Shown here in pieces: positions 27,289 to 37,400 of a stretch of 64,000 nt of DNA. Under the pieces are notes generated by a model. That model saw nothing but the letters and a program-made list of their open reading frames with translations, was not told the DNA's origin and ran no database searches. Both the position numbers and the translations under genes were made by a program. Numbering within the stretch: position 1 is the stretch's first letter; every line of letters begins with the position of its first letter. Source of the DNA: JOPF136 sp963773835 (GTDB lineage Bacteria > Acidobacteriota > Terriglobia > Acidiferrales > UBA7541); contig CAVZCQ010000001.1 of assembly GCA_963773835.1 (NCBI GenBank), positions 1,302,001-1,366,000 of the forward strand, written 5' to 3'.

Positions 27289-27432
27289 ACTTGCTCGCGC
27301 AACTGGGTGGGGAAGCTTGCGAATCTACAATACGCTGCGGAAGGGATGCAGGCAACTAGAGGACGGTGGCGAGTGACGAGGGATCGGAGGGAGAGAGCAA
27401 ACCGGTCCATTCTAGACTTCTATATTTCTCTA

Positions 27433-27450
27433 TATACTGGTAGCATTACC
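27433..27450 (+). promoter_or_regulatory. Candidate promoter/operator of the VapBC-type pair
   Basis: In an AT-rich island, TATACT (27433-27438) could be a -10 box with a poor -35 (TTCTAG, 27410-27415, 17-bp spacer). It is followed at once by GGTA-GCAT-TACC (27439-27450), an inverted repeat where an autorepressing antitoxin could bind. The island stands out from the GC-rich surroundings. Confidence 0.4.
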
Positions 27451-27467
27451 GCGATGGGGGGATGGAT

Positions 27468-27722
27468 ATGGCCCTGAGCATCAAGAATAGCAAGACAGAG
27501 CGGAAGGCGCGCCAGGTGGCGCGAGAGACGGGCGAGAGCCTCACGCAGGCCATCGACACGGCGCTGGAAGAACGGCTGGAACGCCTGAAGCACAGGCGCC
27601 ATGGGCACGTACTGGCCGAAAAGCTGGAGGACATTCTGCGCCGGGTGGACGCGATGCCGGCCCAGGACCAGCGACCAGATGATGAGATTCTGGGATACGA
27701 CAAGCAGGGGATACCCCTCTGA
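27468..27722 (+). CDS. VapB-like antitoxin (Rv0623/PSK family)
   Basis: 84 residues from the ATG at 27468, giving the family's usual start MALSIKN; ATG 27462 is in frame 6 nt upstream. The G-run 27456-27461 serves as the ribosome binding site. The N-terminal half (KTERKARQVARETGESLTQAIDTALEERLERL) is the conserved DNA-binding/dimerisation part, and the acidic tail (RPDDEILGYDKQGIPL) is the toxin-binding part typical of Rv0623-like antitoxins. Its TGA overlaps the toxin ATG by one base (TGATG), a translational coupling. Confidence 0.9.
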   Translation: MALSIKNSKTERKARQVARETGESLTQAIDTALEERLERLKHRRHGHVLAEKLEDILRRVDAMPAQDQRPDDEILGYDKQGIPL

Positions 27723-28111
27723 TGGTGATCGACAGCTCAGCGCTGCTCGCCATCTTTCTTGGGGAACCGGAACGCGCGCGGTTCCTGGAAATGATCACCC
27801 AGGCGGAAGCGCGGCTGATTTCGGCGGCGACTGTTCTGGAAACCGGAATTGTGCTGGAGGCGCGGCGGGGCGAGGCTGCCGGGCGCGAGTTCGATCTCTT
27901 CCTGAATCAGGCGAAACTCGAAATCGTTGCCGTGGATGCGGAACAGGTGGAAATTGCGCGGGTGGCTTGGCGCAAGTATGGAAAGGGGCGGCATCCGGCG
28001 GCGCTCAATTTTGGAGACTGTTTCGCGTACGCGCTGGCGAAATCGCTCGGGGAGCCGTTGCTGGCGGCAGGGACGGACTTCTCCCGCACCGACATCCTCA
28101 CTGCCCCCTAA
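27722..28111 (+). CDS. VapC-like PIN-domain toxin
   Basis: 129 residues, a complete PIN ribonuclease. The acidic residues expected for metal binding are in place: Asp4 (MVIDSSALLAI), Glu40-region (SAATVLETGIVLEAR), Asp near 99 (LNFGDCFAYALAKSLGEPLL) and Asp near 118 (GTDFSRTDI). VapC toxins cut tRNA or rRNA and are neutralised by the antitoxin encoded upstream. The stop overlaps the stop of the convergent NIPSNAP gene by 4 bp. Confidence 0.92.
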   Translation: MVIDSSALLAIFLGEPERARFLEMITQAEARLISAATVLETGIVLEARRGEAAGREFDLFLNQAKLEIVAVDAEQVEIARVAWRKYGKGRHPAALNFGDCFAYALAKSLGEPLLAAGTDFSRTDILTAP

Positions 28112-28431
28112 CCGTTCTGCCAGTGGACTAACCCCTCGGGATCTTCGACGACCACGGCTTCGTACTTTTCCAGCATGGGCATCAGGATGTTTTCCAGCTC
28201 GCGCTTCCACAGCTCGCCTTCGTAGAACCTGGCCTTCATGGGCTCGCGGGAAGAGAGGTCGGGAAAACCGCGCATGAAGAAGAAGACATTGGGATCTTCG
28301 ACGGAGAGGAATGGGCCCAGGATTTTCATGCCGATTTCAGCGTGGGCGGGAATGGAGCGCGAGCGGAAGACTTCGAGGAAGCGGGAGCGCATGCCGGGCT
28401 TGGTTTTGTAGGTGCGCATTTCGATGATCAC
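28108..28431 (-). CDS. NIPSNAP-family protein
   Basis: 107 residues, GTG start at 28431 supported by GGAGG about 8 nt upstream and by the family's usual N-terminus (MIIEMRTYKTKPGMR). One ferredoxin-like NIPSNAP domain fills the protein (FLSVEDPNVFFFMRGFPDLSSREPMKARFYEGELWK). The function of bacterial members is unknown. It is in the same direction as, and 33 bp downstream of, the MscS-type channel. Confidence 0.88.
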   Translation of the reverse strand: MIIEMRTYKTKPGMRSRFLEVFRSRSIPAHAEIGMKILGPFLSVEDPNVFFFMRGFPDLSSREPMKARFYEGELWKRELENILMPMLEKYEAVVVEDPEGLVHWQNG

Positions 28432-28464
28432 GGGAAGACCTCCGGCAACAGGCTTGAACCTTTC

Positions 28465-30324
28465 TTACGGATGCACGGCGGGACGGGAGTGGAGGGTCTC
28501 CACAATCAGTTGGTAGAGGTGCGTGCGCGCCTGGAAGCGTTCGTTGGCGCGGGTGATGTAGCGGATGCGCCCGGTGATTCCGAGCGTCGTGGGGCGGACG
28601 CCGAGAATGGGCGCGGCGGAGACGGATGGCGCGGCCGCGGCGGATCCCGGCGCCCCGGCGAGCGCGGACCATTCGCGCTCGGCGAGCTGGGCGTTTGCCT
28701 GAGTTTCCGCGGTAACCAATTGCAGGATGGCAGCGGCGACGGCATTGGGGTTCTCGCCGGGAGGGATGAGGAATTCGAGCTCGTCCCAGAGCCACTGGCC
28801 GGAGGTGGTGAAGTTGAAGTAGTGGCCTTCGATGGCGTAGCTGTTGGTGAAGCTGACTTTTCGGCCGGTGGGATGCCCCGGATCGTTCCAGTTGCCGGTT
28901 TCGAGCAGGACGGTGTGGAACAGATTCACTTCAATCACTTCGCCGCAGACGCCGTTGATCTCCACCCAGTCGCCTGCGTGGACGCCATTTCGGCCCATGA
29001 GCATAAACCAGCCGATGAAGCTGACGATGAAATCCTTGAGCGCCACGGTGAGCCCGGCGCCGGCAAAAGCCACCAGAGTGGCCAACTGGCTCGGCGGACC
29101 GAGCACCACAAGCAAAATCAACGCCAGGCAGAATACCTGCAGTCCGAAACGGGAGAGAGTGTGCAGTGTATGCAGGCGGCGGCGCTCCTGCGTCATGCCG
29201 TGGAAGATGCGCCGGAGCAGGCGGTTGGCGGCGATTCCGGCCAGGACGATCAGGGCAATCCAGAGCGCGGAGAGAATCAGACTGCGTGTGGCGTCCTTCT
29301 GTTTCGCGGCTTCGAGCGCATCCCACTTGGCGTAAGTTGCCGCCAGCTCGGTCATATCGTGGATGCGCAGCTTATAACCGGCCAGGATTTTCTGGGTGCG
29401 GGATTCCCGGCGGAGCATTTCGAGAGTGATGGATCCGGAAGCTCCGGAAGGCGCCGCGGACTGCGGCGCGGGATGGTCGGGCACAGAGGCCGCGGGCGCG
29501 GATGGCCCGGCGACCTCCTTCCGGAACGCTTCCAGGCGCTGCTGGAGAACATCGACGGCGGCAAGAGCATCGTCCTGGGCAGCTTCGAGCTGCGCGCGCA
29601 GGCTATGCAGGCCCATCCACAGCTTCAGATTTCCGAGCAGAGTGCCGGAGCTGCCCGCAGCAGCGGCGGCACCGGCAGCGGCAGAGGCGGAGGCGGCGGA
29701 AGCGGCTGCGGCCTGGTCAGCAGCTTCGTGATCGGCCCTCAGCCGCTCGATTTGGCTCTTCAGGTCACCACCGGCATTGATAAGATCTTCGCGAGCATCG
29801 ACCAGCTCGTCGGCGGCGAGTTCGAGCTTCGCCTGTTCGAGTTCGAGCTGTCCCTGCAGAGCTTCCTTGCGGCGGCCGCGCGCGTTGGCTGCCTGCTTTT
29901 TGAGCCGGTCCACGACGGCCTGCTGATCGTCCACGTTTGCCTGCAGCGCTTTAACCGTCGCAGTGAGCTGTCCAATTTGCGGCGTCTGCGGCGCGGAAGT
30001 GTCCGCGGCCCTGTGCAGAGCGCCGAGGAACGCGAGATCGAGTTGATGGTCGGCCAGACGCGCGGCCTTCTGGGCCAGCTCCCTCTCATCCGTGGTGATG
30101 GCGAAAGCGCTGAGCCTGCGGGCGCTGTCCAGGCGTGCCTCTTCGGCCTGGATGCGCGTGATCAGTTCGGAAACGGGCGGGCGAGGAATTTCGCGGGATT
30201 TCGCTGTCTTAGCAGGGGCGCTGCGTGGGGTAACGGGCGGCCGGGACTGCGAACGGCAGGGCGCGGCGAGAAACAGGGCTGCGGCCATAAGGAGCGCTGC
30301 GACGAGTTTGTAGAGACTCTGCAT
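28465..30324 (-). CDS. MscS-type mechanosensitive channel with long N-terminal coiled coil
   Basis: 619 residues from the ATG at 30324; the frame is open to 30372, but the signal peptide (1-25, MQSLYKLVAALLMAAALFLA) starts here. A periplasmic coiled-coil part (about 50-200) and an Ala-rich linker (about 203-225) precede a second helical segment. Then come membrane helices (LILSALWIALIVLAGIAA; FGLQVFCLALILLVVLG) and the pore helix TM3 plus beta domain of MscS: LVAFAGAGLTVALKDFIVSF ... RNGVHAGDWVEINGVCGEV ... VSFTNSYAIEGHYFNFT. The Gly/Ala-rich TM3 is recognisable. It resembles MscK/YbdG-type large channels, which release solutes on hypo-osmotic shock or gate on other cues. No ribosome binding site is obvious. 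Confidence 0.9.
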   Translation of the reverse strand: MQSLYKLVAALLMAAALFLAAPCRSQSRPPVTPRSAPAKTAKSREIPRPPVSELITRIQAEEARLDSARRLSAFAITTDERELAQKAARLADHQLDLAFLGALHRAADTSAPQTPQIGQLTATVKALQANVDDQQAVVDRLKKQAANARGRRKEALQGQLELEQAKLELAADELVDAREDLINAGGDLKSQIERLRADHEAADQAAAASAASASAAAGAAAAAGSSGTLLGNLKLWMGLHSLRAQLEAAQDDALAAVDVLQQRLEAFRKEVAGPSAPAASVPDHPAPQSAAPSGASGSITLEMLRRESRTQKILAGYKLRIHDMTELAATYAKWDALEAAKQKDATRSLILSALWIALIVLAGIAANRLLRRIFHGMTQERRRLHTLHTLSRFGLQVFCLALILLVVLGPPSQLATLVAFAGAGLTVALKDFIVSFIGWFMLMGRNGVHAGDWVEINGVCGEVIEVNLFHTVLLETGNWNDPGHPTGRKVSFTNSYAIEGHYFNFTTSGQWLWDELEFLIPPGENPNAVAAAILQLVTAETQANAQLAEREWSALAGAPGSAAAAPSVSAAPILGVRPTTLGITGRIRYITRANERFQARTHLYQLIVETLHSRPAVHP

Positions 30325-30614
30325 AGCCGCGTGACCGCGATTGTAATACAGCGTGAAGCGGCGCGGGCACAAACGTGCGCACGGCTTTGCCCGGAATCCG
30401 CCGGGTTTAGCGGGACCGCACGGGCCTCCCAGTTGACGCGGTCGTCGCCGGAGTCGGCGGGGGCGGAGTCGGCACCGCCGATGGAACTCATCAGCTTGGA
30501 GCGGTACTTCACGCCGGCTGGATCGTGGCCGTCCGATTGAATGGACGCCATGCTAGCGGCAGGTGGGGCGATTCGGTAGCATTTTTTCATGGGGTTTCGC
30601 GCGAGGAGACGTGC

Positions 30615-31193
30615 ATGAAAGGAGCACGCGCGCCCCGGAACAGGCGGCTCTACAATCGGCGGATGGGTAACGAAGCGGAGGCGAGCGAATGGAAGCCAGT
30701 GTCGCGCGGGGCGCTGGTGGCGTGGCTGGCGGCTTACGGGTTGTTCCTGTGGTATGCGGCGCGGGACACGGAAGGGTTCCTGGCCATCGACCACGTGAAT
30801 CTGGTGTTCCACGAGGCCGGGCACATGTTTTTCTCCTGGTTCGGGCACACCATCATGATTCTCGGGGGGACTCTCGGCGAACTGCTGGTGCCGCTCGGTG
30901 TGGCCGTGTATTTCGGGCTTCGGCGGGAAACGGCGGGAGTGGCCTTCGCGGGGTTCTGGTTCTTCGAGAATTTCCTGTACATCGCGACGTACATGGCGGA
31001 TGCGCGGGCGATGGAGCTGCCTCTGGTGGGCATGGGCGACACGTTGGAGCACGACTGGAACTTCCTGTTCAGCCACTGGGGCGTGCTGATGCACGACCGC
31101 GGCATCGCGGCAGCCACGCGAGGGCTGGGCTGGCTGGGCATGGTGGGCGTGATGGCGTGGCTTGTGTGGATACACTTGCGCACCTCGGAATGA
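30615..31193 (+). CDS. Membrane protein with an HEAGH (HExxH) motif, unknown function
   Basis: 192 residues from the ATG at 30615, chosen for the GAGGAG 6 nt upstream; in-frame ATG 30663 would remove a basic N-terminal tail. Four to five membrane helices are visible. His66-Glu67-x-x-His70 (LVFHEAGHMFFSWFG) sits in the second hydrophobic segment, as the zinc-binding HExxH of site-2/M50 proteases does. A distal DWNFLFSHWGVLMHD could give a third ligand. A PDZ domain and the canonical NPDG motif are absent, so this is either a divergent intramembrane metalloprotease-like protein or an unrelated membrane family. It is divergent from the channel gene. Confidence 0.7.
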   Translation: MKGARAPRNRRLYNRRMGNEAEASEWKPVSRGALVAWLAAYGLFLWYAARDTEGFLAIDHVNLVFHEAGHMFFSWFGHTIMILGGTLGELLVPLGVAVYFGLRRETAGVAFAGFWFFENFLYIATYMADARAMELPLVGMGDTLEHDWNFLFSHWGVLMHDRGIAAATRGLGWLGMVGVMAWLVWIHLRTSE

Positions 31194-31365
31194 GCTGCTG
31201 ATGCGGCATGGATTTCACTTCACTGTTGTCCTGCGTAGGTAGTGGAAGTTGCTGCCCGGCGGCCGCGTTCCTGCGCCCGGCCAGCCGCGCAAATTTTGTT
31301 GCCAGTTTCTCCACGGCGGAGTAGGCTCCGCGAATCATTTGAATTTGCAGTCTCAGGGTGGCCGA

Positions 31366-31377
31366 TAGGCGCGCCTA
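31366..31377. promoter_or_regulatory. 12-bp perfect palindrome upstream of the giant gene
   Basis: TAGGCGCGCCTA lies about 100 bp before the start codon, within the 285-bp gap 31194-31478. The same gap has a small GCGGAG-TAGG-CTCCGC hairpin (31316-31331) and an AT-rich patch (31332-31350) that may contain the promoter. The palindrome could be an operator; no known box was recognised. Confidence 0.35.
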
Positions 31378-31478
31378 ATTTTTGTCTTCATTTGCAGGCC
31401 TTAGACCTCCGCCACCCGAGAACCGTGCTGGGGCACTAGTCTGCACGGACAACACGGTGTGATGGCAGGAGGCGATTG

Positions 31479-34400
31479 ATGACCCGCTCGTTCCGGCTCG
31501 CTGCAGGTCTGCTCACCATTCTCATCCTCGCGGCTGGCGCACAGGCTCAAAATCCCATCAACACGGTCGCCGGAAACGGGGCCATTGGCGACAGCGGCCA
31601 GGCCACGAGCGCCATCATCGCGGGGGCTTCCGGAGTGGCGGTGGACTCCGCGGGGAACATCTACATCGCGGACCAGTTGAACAACCGAATCCGGCGGGTG
31701 GCTTTCGGGACCAACATGATCACCACGTTCGCGGGCAGCGGCATTCTGGGCGTGGGCGGGAACGGAAACCCGGCCGTCAACGCAACGTTTCTGCTTCCCC
31801 AGGCCGTCGCCGTGGACGTGGCGAACAACCTTCTTTACATCGTGGATCAGGGGAGCAACACAGTCCGGGTGGTGAATATCAGTTCGGGCGTAATCAATAA
31901 TTACGCAGGAACGGGGTCAGCAGGATTCAGCGGCGACAACAACCCGGCCACCAGCGCGCAACTGAACAATCCCACGGCGTTGTACGTGGATTCCGCCGGC
32001 AACCTGTATATCTCGGATTCCGATAACTGCGTGATCCGCAAGGTAGACAGAACCGCGTCGCACATCATCACAACGATTGCGGGAACGCCGCAAACCTGCG
32101 GCTATGCAGGGGACACCAAGGCCGCCACCTCGGCGCTGTTGAACTTGCCGGGGCGCGTCGTGATGGACTCGCTGGGCCAGATTTACATCGCTGACACCGA
32201 CAATAACCGCGTCCGCTTGGTGGATGTTTCCGGCAACATCAACACGGTTGCCGGGACGGGCGTGCCAGGCTTCAGCGGGGACGGCAACTCCGCGCTGAGC
32301 GCCGAACTCTCCTTTCCGAAAGCTGTTGCGCTGGATCTTTCCGGGAACCTTTTGATTGTGGACACGGGCAACCACGCCATTCGGCAGGTGAGTGGCGGCA
32401 ACATCAGCACCATAGCGGGCTTGGGGGGGTCTGCCGGATTCACTGGGGATGGCAAAGTGGCAACGAGCGCCACGCTGAGTCATCCGCAGGACGTGGCCTT
32501 CGACAGTTTGGGAAATCTGCTGATCGCCGATTCGAGCAACGGCCGGATTCGCAGCGTGAATAAGACGACCCAGGTGATCAGCACGGTGGCGGGTGGCGCG
32601 ACCATCTCACCCGGCACGGCGACCGCACTGCCCATCGGCCCTCCCAGCGGGCTGGCACACGACTCTGCCGGGAATGTTTACGTCGCCTCGCCCGGAGGCT
32701 TCGTGATGAAGCTGGACACCAGCGGGAATCTGACCATCGTGGCCGGACAACCGAACATCAGCGAGGGTTTCAGCGGCGACAAAAATCTGGCTACGAGCGC
32801 GATGCTGGAATTCTCCCTCGGCATCGCTGTGGACGATTTGGGCGACCTTTATCTCGCGGACCAGAACAATAACCGCATTCGCTTGGTGAACCCCTCGGGG
32901 CTGATTACCACCATCGCCGGCAGCGGTCTCCCCGGCCCGGAGAACGGTGGCTTTGGCGGCGACGGTGGTGCGGCCACCAGCGCGCAGTTGAATCGCCCGG
33001 ACGGCGTGGCCGTGGACGGCCAGGGAAACGTGTACATCGCCGACACCCATAACGATCGCGTGCGCGAAATCTATTGTGCCAATAACGCCATTCCCTGCAC
33101 GCCCCCAACCGGTTTCTCGGCCGGCGACATCAACACAATCGCGGGCACCGGCATTCAGGGCTACAACGGAGATAACCAGGCCGCGACTGCCGCGCAATTG
33201 AACCGACCCAGCGGGGTCGCTCTGGACGGAGGGGGGAATCTCTATATCTACGACAGCAAGAACCAGCGCATCCGCAAAGTGGATACCGGAACGCCTCCGA
33301 TGATTACCACCGTCGCGGGCACAGGTGCTAGCGGATACAACGGGGACGGCATGGCCGCTACCAGCGCGAACATGAGTTTGTTCAACGGCGCGTCCGGCAT
33401 TGCCGTGGACAGCGCGGGGAATCTTTACATCAGCGATTTCGGGAATTTCCGCGTGCGCAAGGTGGATGCGAGCACGGGAATGATCAGCACGATTGTGGAC
33501 AACACCGGGACGGCCGGCTTCAGCGGCGATGCCAACCCGGCCGCAGCGGCAACCATCAACGGAGTACTTGCGTTAGACGTGGACGCATCCGGAAACCTGA
33601 ACCTGGCCGACACGTTCAACTACCGCGTGCGCCAGGTGACGGGCATCGCCTCTCCCGCCACTGCTCCCATCGTGAATCTCTCCCCCGGCAGCCTCACGTT
33701 CCCGACCACGAATATCGGGACGACGAGCGCGTCGATGCGCGTCACACTGACCAACACCGGCGGCTCCGCGCTGAATTTGACCAGCGTGGCGATCACGGGA
33801 GGCAATGCAAACCTGTTCGCCATCGTCGCGTCCAGCTCCACCTGCGTGAGCGGGGGCGTGGTAGGGGTTCCCAACGGGACTTGCGTGGTGGATGTGACAT
33901 TCAGTCCCCGCCAATTCGATACCGGCATGCTCTCTTCGTCCTTGGTTTTCACCGACAATGGCCCGGGCGGCTCGCAGAGTGTTTCGCTGACCGGAACCGG
34001 GGCGAATCTCGCCCCGGTGAGCTGCAATACGAGCTTCATTCCAACCTCGGATGTGTGGGAGCTGGCTGCGAATTGGACCGGCGGCGCTATCCCCGGGCCT
34101 TCGGACAGCCTGTGCATCCCCGGTGGCAGGACGGCGACAATTGCCTCCTCCAGTCCCACGGTCGCGGCGCTGAGCGTCTCCGGGACGCTGGTGATCGGCA
34201 CGGGACCGCTGACGGTGAGCGGGCAGATGGATCTGAGTGGGACGCTGACCGGCGCGGGAAATCTCACGATCAACGGCCTGTTGAACTGGACGAGCGGTTT
34301 CATGTGCACCGATCCGGCCTGCGGGATGCCGTCGGGCGCGCAAGCGGTGACCAACGCGAATGGAGGAGCAACTCTCCCTGCGAACGCGACAAATCTGTAC

Positions 34401-37400
34401 GGCCGCACGCTGAACACCTCCGGAATGGTCACCCTCGCTGCGGGCCGAAACGTGAGCTTCGGCTACGGCGCGGTGGTGAACAATCTCTCGGGGGGCACAT
34501 GGAACATCACTAATAATCTCTTCCTGATGAATGCAACCGGCGGGGGCAGTTTCAACAACGTGGGGACATTCGAGTACTCCACGGCCGGGCTCTACATCCA
34601 GGTGCAACCAGCCTTTACGAACAGTGGTGTGGTTCAGGTGAACGCGGGCTACCTGGACATGCTTGCTGTAGCGGCCTCTACGGGGTCGTGGTTCTCTGGA
34701 AGCGGAAACGGGCTGGGGATTTCGAGCGGCGCGGGAAACACCGCGACGCTGAGCGGGAGCATCAGCGGAGCGGGGGGCGTGGGATTTGGCGCGCAGGGTG
34801 GGACGCTCAACGTCACCGGCGCCTATAACGTGACCGGAGGAACAAGCGCGAGCGGCCCAGGGATAACGAGCTTCAACGGCACGGTGACGAGCGTGGGACC
34901 GGTGGATGCGACGGGCAGCGGGACATTGAATTTCCTTACCCCCATCGCCAACAGCACGCTGGGTTCCGTGCAAATAGACGGCGGCACGGCGAACTTCTCC
35001 ACGGGGAGTGTGATCACCGCCTTGACGATGACCTTCACTGGGAACGGGGGAACGCTGGCGGGCACGGATACGGTAAACGTCAGCGGGACGCTGACCTGGG
35101 CGGCCGGGAATATGTGCACGGACCCGGCCTGTGGTCCGGTTGCCGGGGCTCAGGGCGTGACCAACGCCAACGGCGGCATCAATGCCACCATCTCTCCCTC
35201 GGGAGGTGGGGAGGCAGGGGTCAGCCTTTATGGCCGCACGCTGAACACTTCAGGAACTGTGACGGTGGGCGGCTATGGCACCGCCATTGTCATGGGCAAC
35301 GGAGCTGTGCTGAACAACCTCGCCACGGGAGCCTGGATCGTCAACTCCGGCCAGGTGAACGATGGTGGTGGCGGGGACATTTTCAACAACGAGGGGATGT
35401 TCGAGACCAACGCGGGCACGTTCTGCTGCAGCTTTAGCGTGCCTTTCAACAACGCCGGAACGGTGCAGGCGAACGGAGGCGCGCCGAACTTCGAGACCGT
35501 GGTGAATTCCACGGGCTCCTGGAGCGTTGCCAGTGGAGTGACGCTGAATATTTCCAGCGGCGGCCCGAGCTTCGCCGCGAACACGGCGACGCTGAGCGGA
35601 GCTTTCAGCGGGGCGGGTACCTTCCGGTTCGGGGGGCAAAGCGGAACGCTCAATCTGACCGGGGGCTACAACGTCACTGGAGGCACGCAAATCGTCAATG
35701 GACTCACGAATTTCCTGGCACCGGTGACCAGTATGGGAGCGGTGGCTATAACCGGTGGAGAAGGAAACTTTTCAACGGGCGGCCCGGTTCTCATGCCGAC
35801 GCTGAACCTGAGCAATGGGAATTTGGCTGGTACGGACACGGTAACCGTCAGCGGGATGCTGACCTGGGCGAGCGCCGGGGGCGGCGGGAGTATGTGCACC
35901 AACGTCGCGTGCACGGCTCCAACGGGAGCGCAGGGGGTGACCAACGCAAATGGAGGGATTACCTTCTCAGGCATCCCACATCTCTACGGCCGCACCGTGA
36001 ATACCAACGGAATTGTGACCGCCAATTGCAATACGATCACCTTCGGCTATGGGGGCGTGATGACCAATCTCGCCGGGGGCACCTGGAACCTCAATTGTAA
36101 CCTGGGGACATCCACCGGCGGAGGCACTTTCAACAATGGCGGGATGTTTGTAGTAAGCGCCGGCAATTCGGCTTCAGTGAACCCGGTGTTCAATAACAAC
36201 GGAACCGTTCAGGCGAACATGGGGCTGCTGCAGCTCCACGCGGGTGGCAGCGGGACCGGGACGTACACGGCGGCTGGCGGGGAAATCGACTTCCTGGCGG
36301 GCGACTTTACGCTGGGGGGGCCCGTTACCGGCTCAGGCACCGTGATGTTCAACAACGGCGGCACGGTGACGCTGAGCGGCAGCATCAACATGCCGGGCAC
36401 GGGAACGGTGGACGTGAACGGGGCGTTCTTCAACGTTGGGGGAGTCATCACCCTGTTCCCAACGACATTTGTGCTCTCCGGTTCGACGATCACTGCGGGC
36501 GCCTTGAATATCGGAAACTCGGCACTTTTCGAGGGCACCGGCACCGTGAATGCTCCGGTGTCGCTGGCCAGCAGCACGATTCATCCGGGGATGTCGCCGG
36601 GGATCATCACGATCACGAACAGCTTCACGATGGATTCGGGCAGCTCATTGAATGCCGACATCGGAGGAAATGCGCCAGGCACGGGCTATTCGCAGCTCGT
36701 GGTGAACGGGGCCGCAACGCTCGCGGGAACGCTGAACGCCCAGTACATCAATGGTTTCATGGCCGGGCCGGGCAATTCGTTTGAGTTGATCGCGCCGATG
36801 ACGGTGAGCGGCGGTTTCGGCACCTTGAATCTTCCCGCGCCGCCGGCGGGCCAGACGTTCAGCGTCAATTACAAGCAGGCATCGTCGGGGGGCGTGACGC
36901 TACAGGCGTCGGGAGGCACGCCGCCGCCGACCTTCAGTTCCACGACGCTGCCGAACGGGGCGGTGAACGTTCCTTACGGAGCCGACATTCAGGTGAGCGG
37001 TGGCACGCCGCCGTACACCTTTGCGGTAGCGACCGGCAGTGCGCTGCCTACCGGCTTCTCGCTGACTACGACGCAGAACGGTACGGTGGCGGCTGGGCAC
37101 GTCTATAGCACCACCACGCCCACGGGCACATCTATGTTTGGCGTGACGGTTACGGACAATCTGGGCGCGATGACGACGGCTACGATTTCGCTGACCATTA
37201 GCGCGGCGCCTCCTAATACTCAGCCATCGTTGCTGACCGGCCAGTACGTGCTGCTGATGGAAGGCTTCGGGGAGTCGAACGGAAACGAGCATGGAGCCGT
37301 GGGGAGTTTGACGTTTGATGGCATGGGAGGCGTCACCGGAGTCGCGGACATCAATGACCCGTCTGGCGTCTCGCAGAATGTCGCGGTTACCGGGACGTAT

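Noticed and set aside
33573..34973. 466-codon minus-strand frame and others (38391-39773, 40298-41923, 43032-44537) in the giant gene
   Set aside because: They lie antisense to a continuous repeat protein with a signal peptide; composition is Pro/Val/Arg-rich and unlike a real protein.
34302..36460. Tandem repeats that could suggest a CRISPR-like array
   Set aside because: Units are about 800 bp, coding and degenerate; there are no short identical repeats with unique spacers, and no cas genes.
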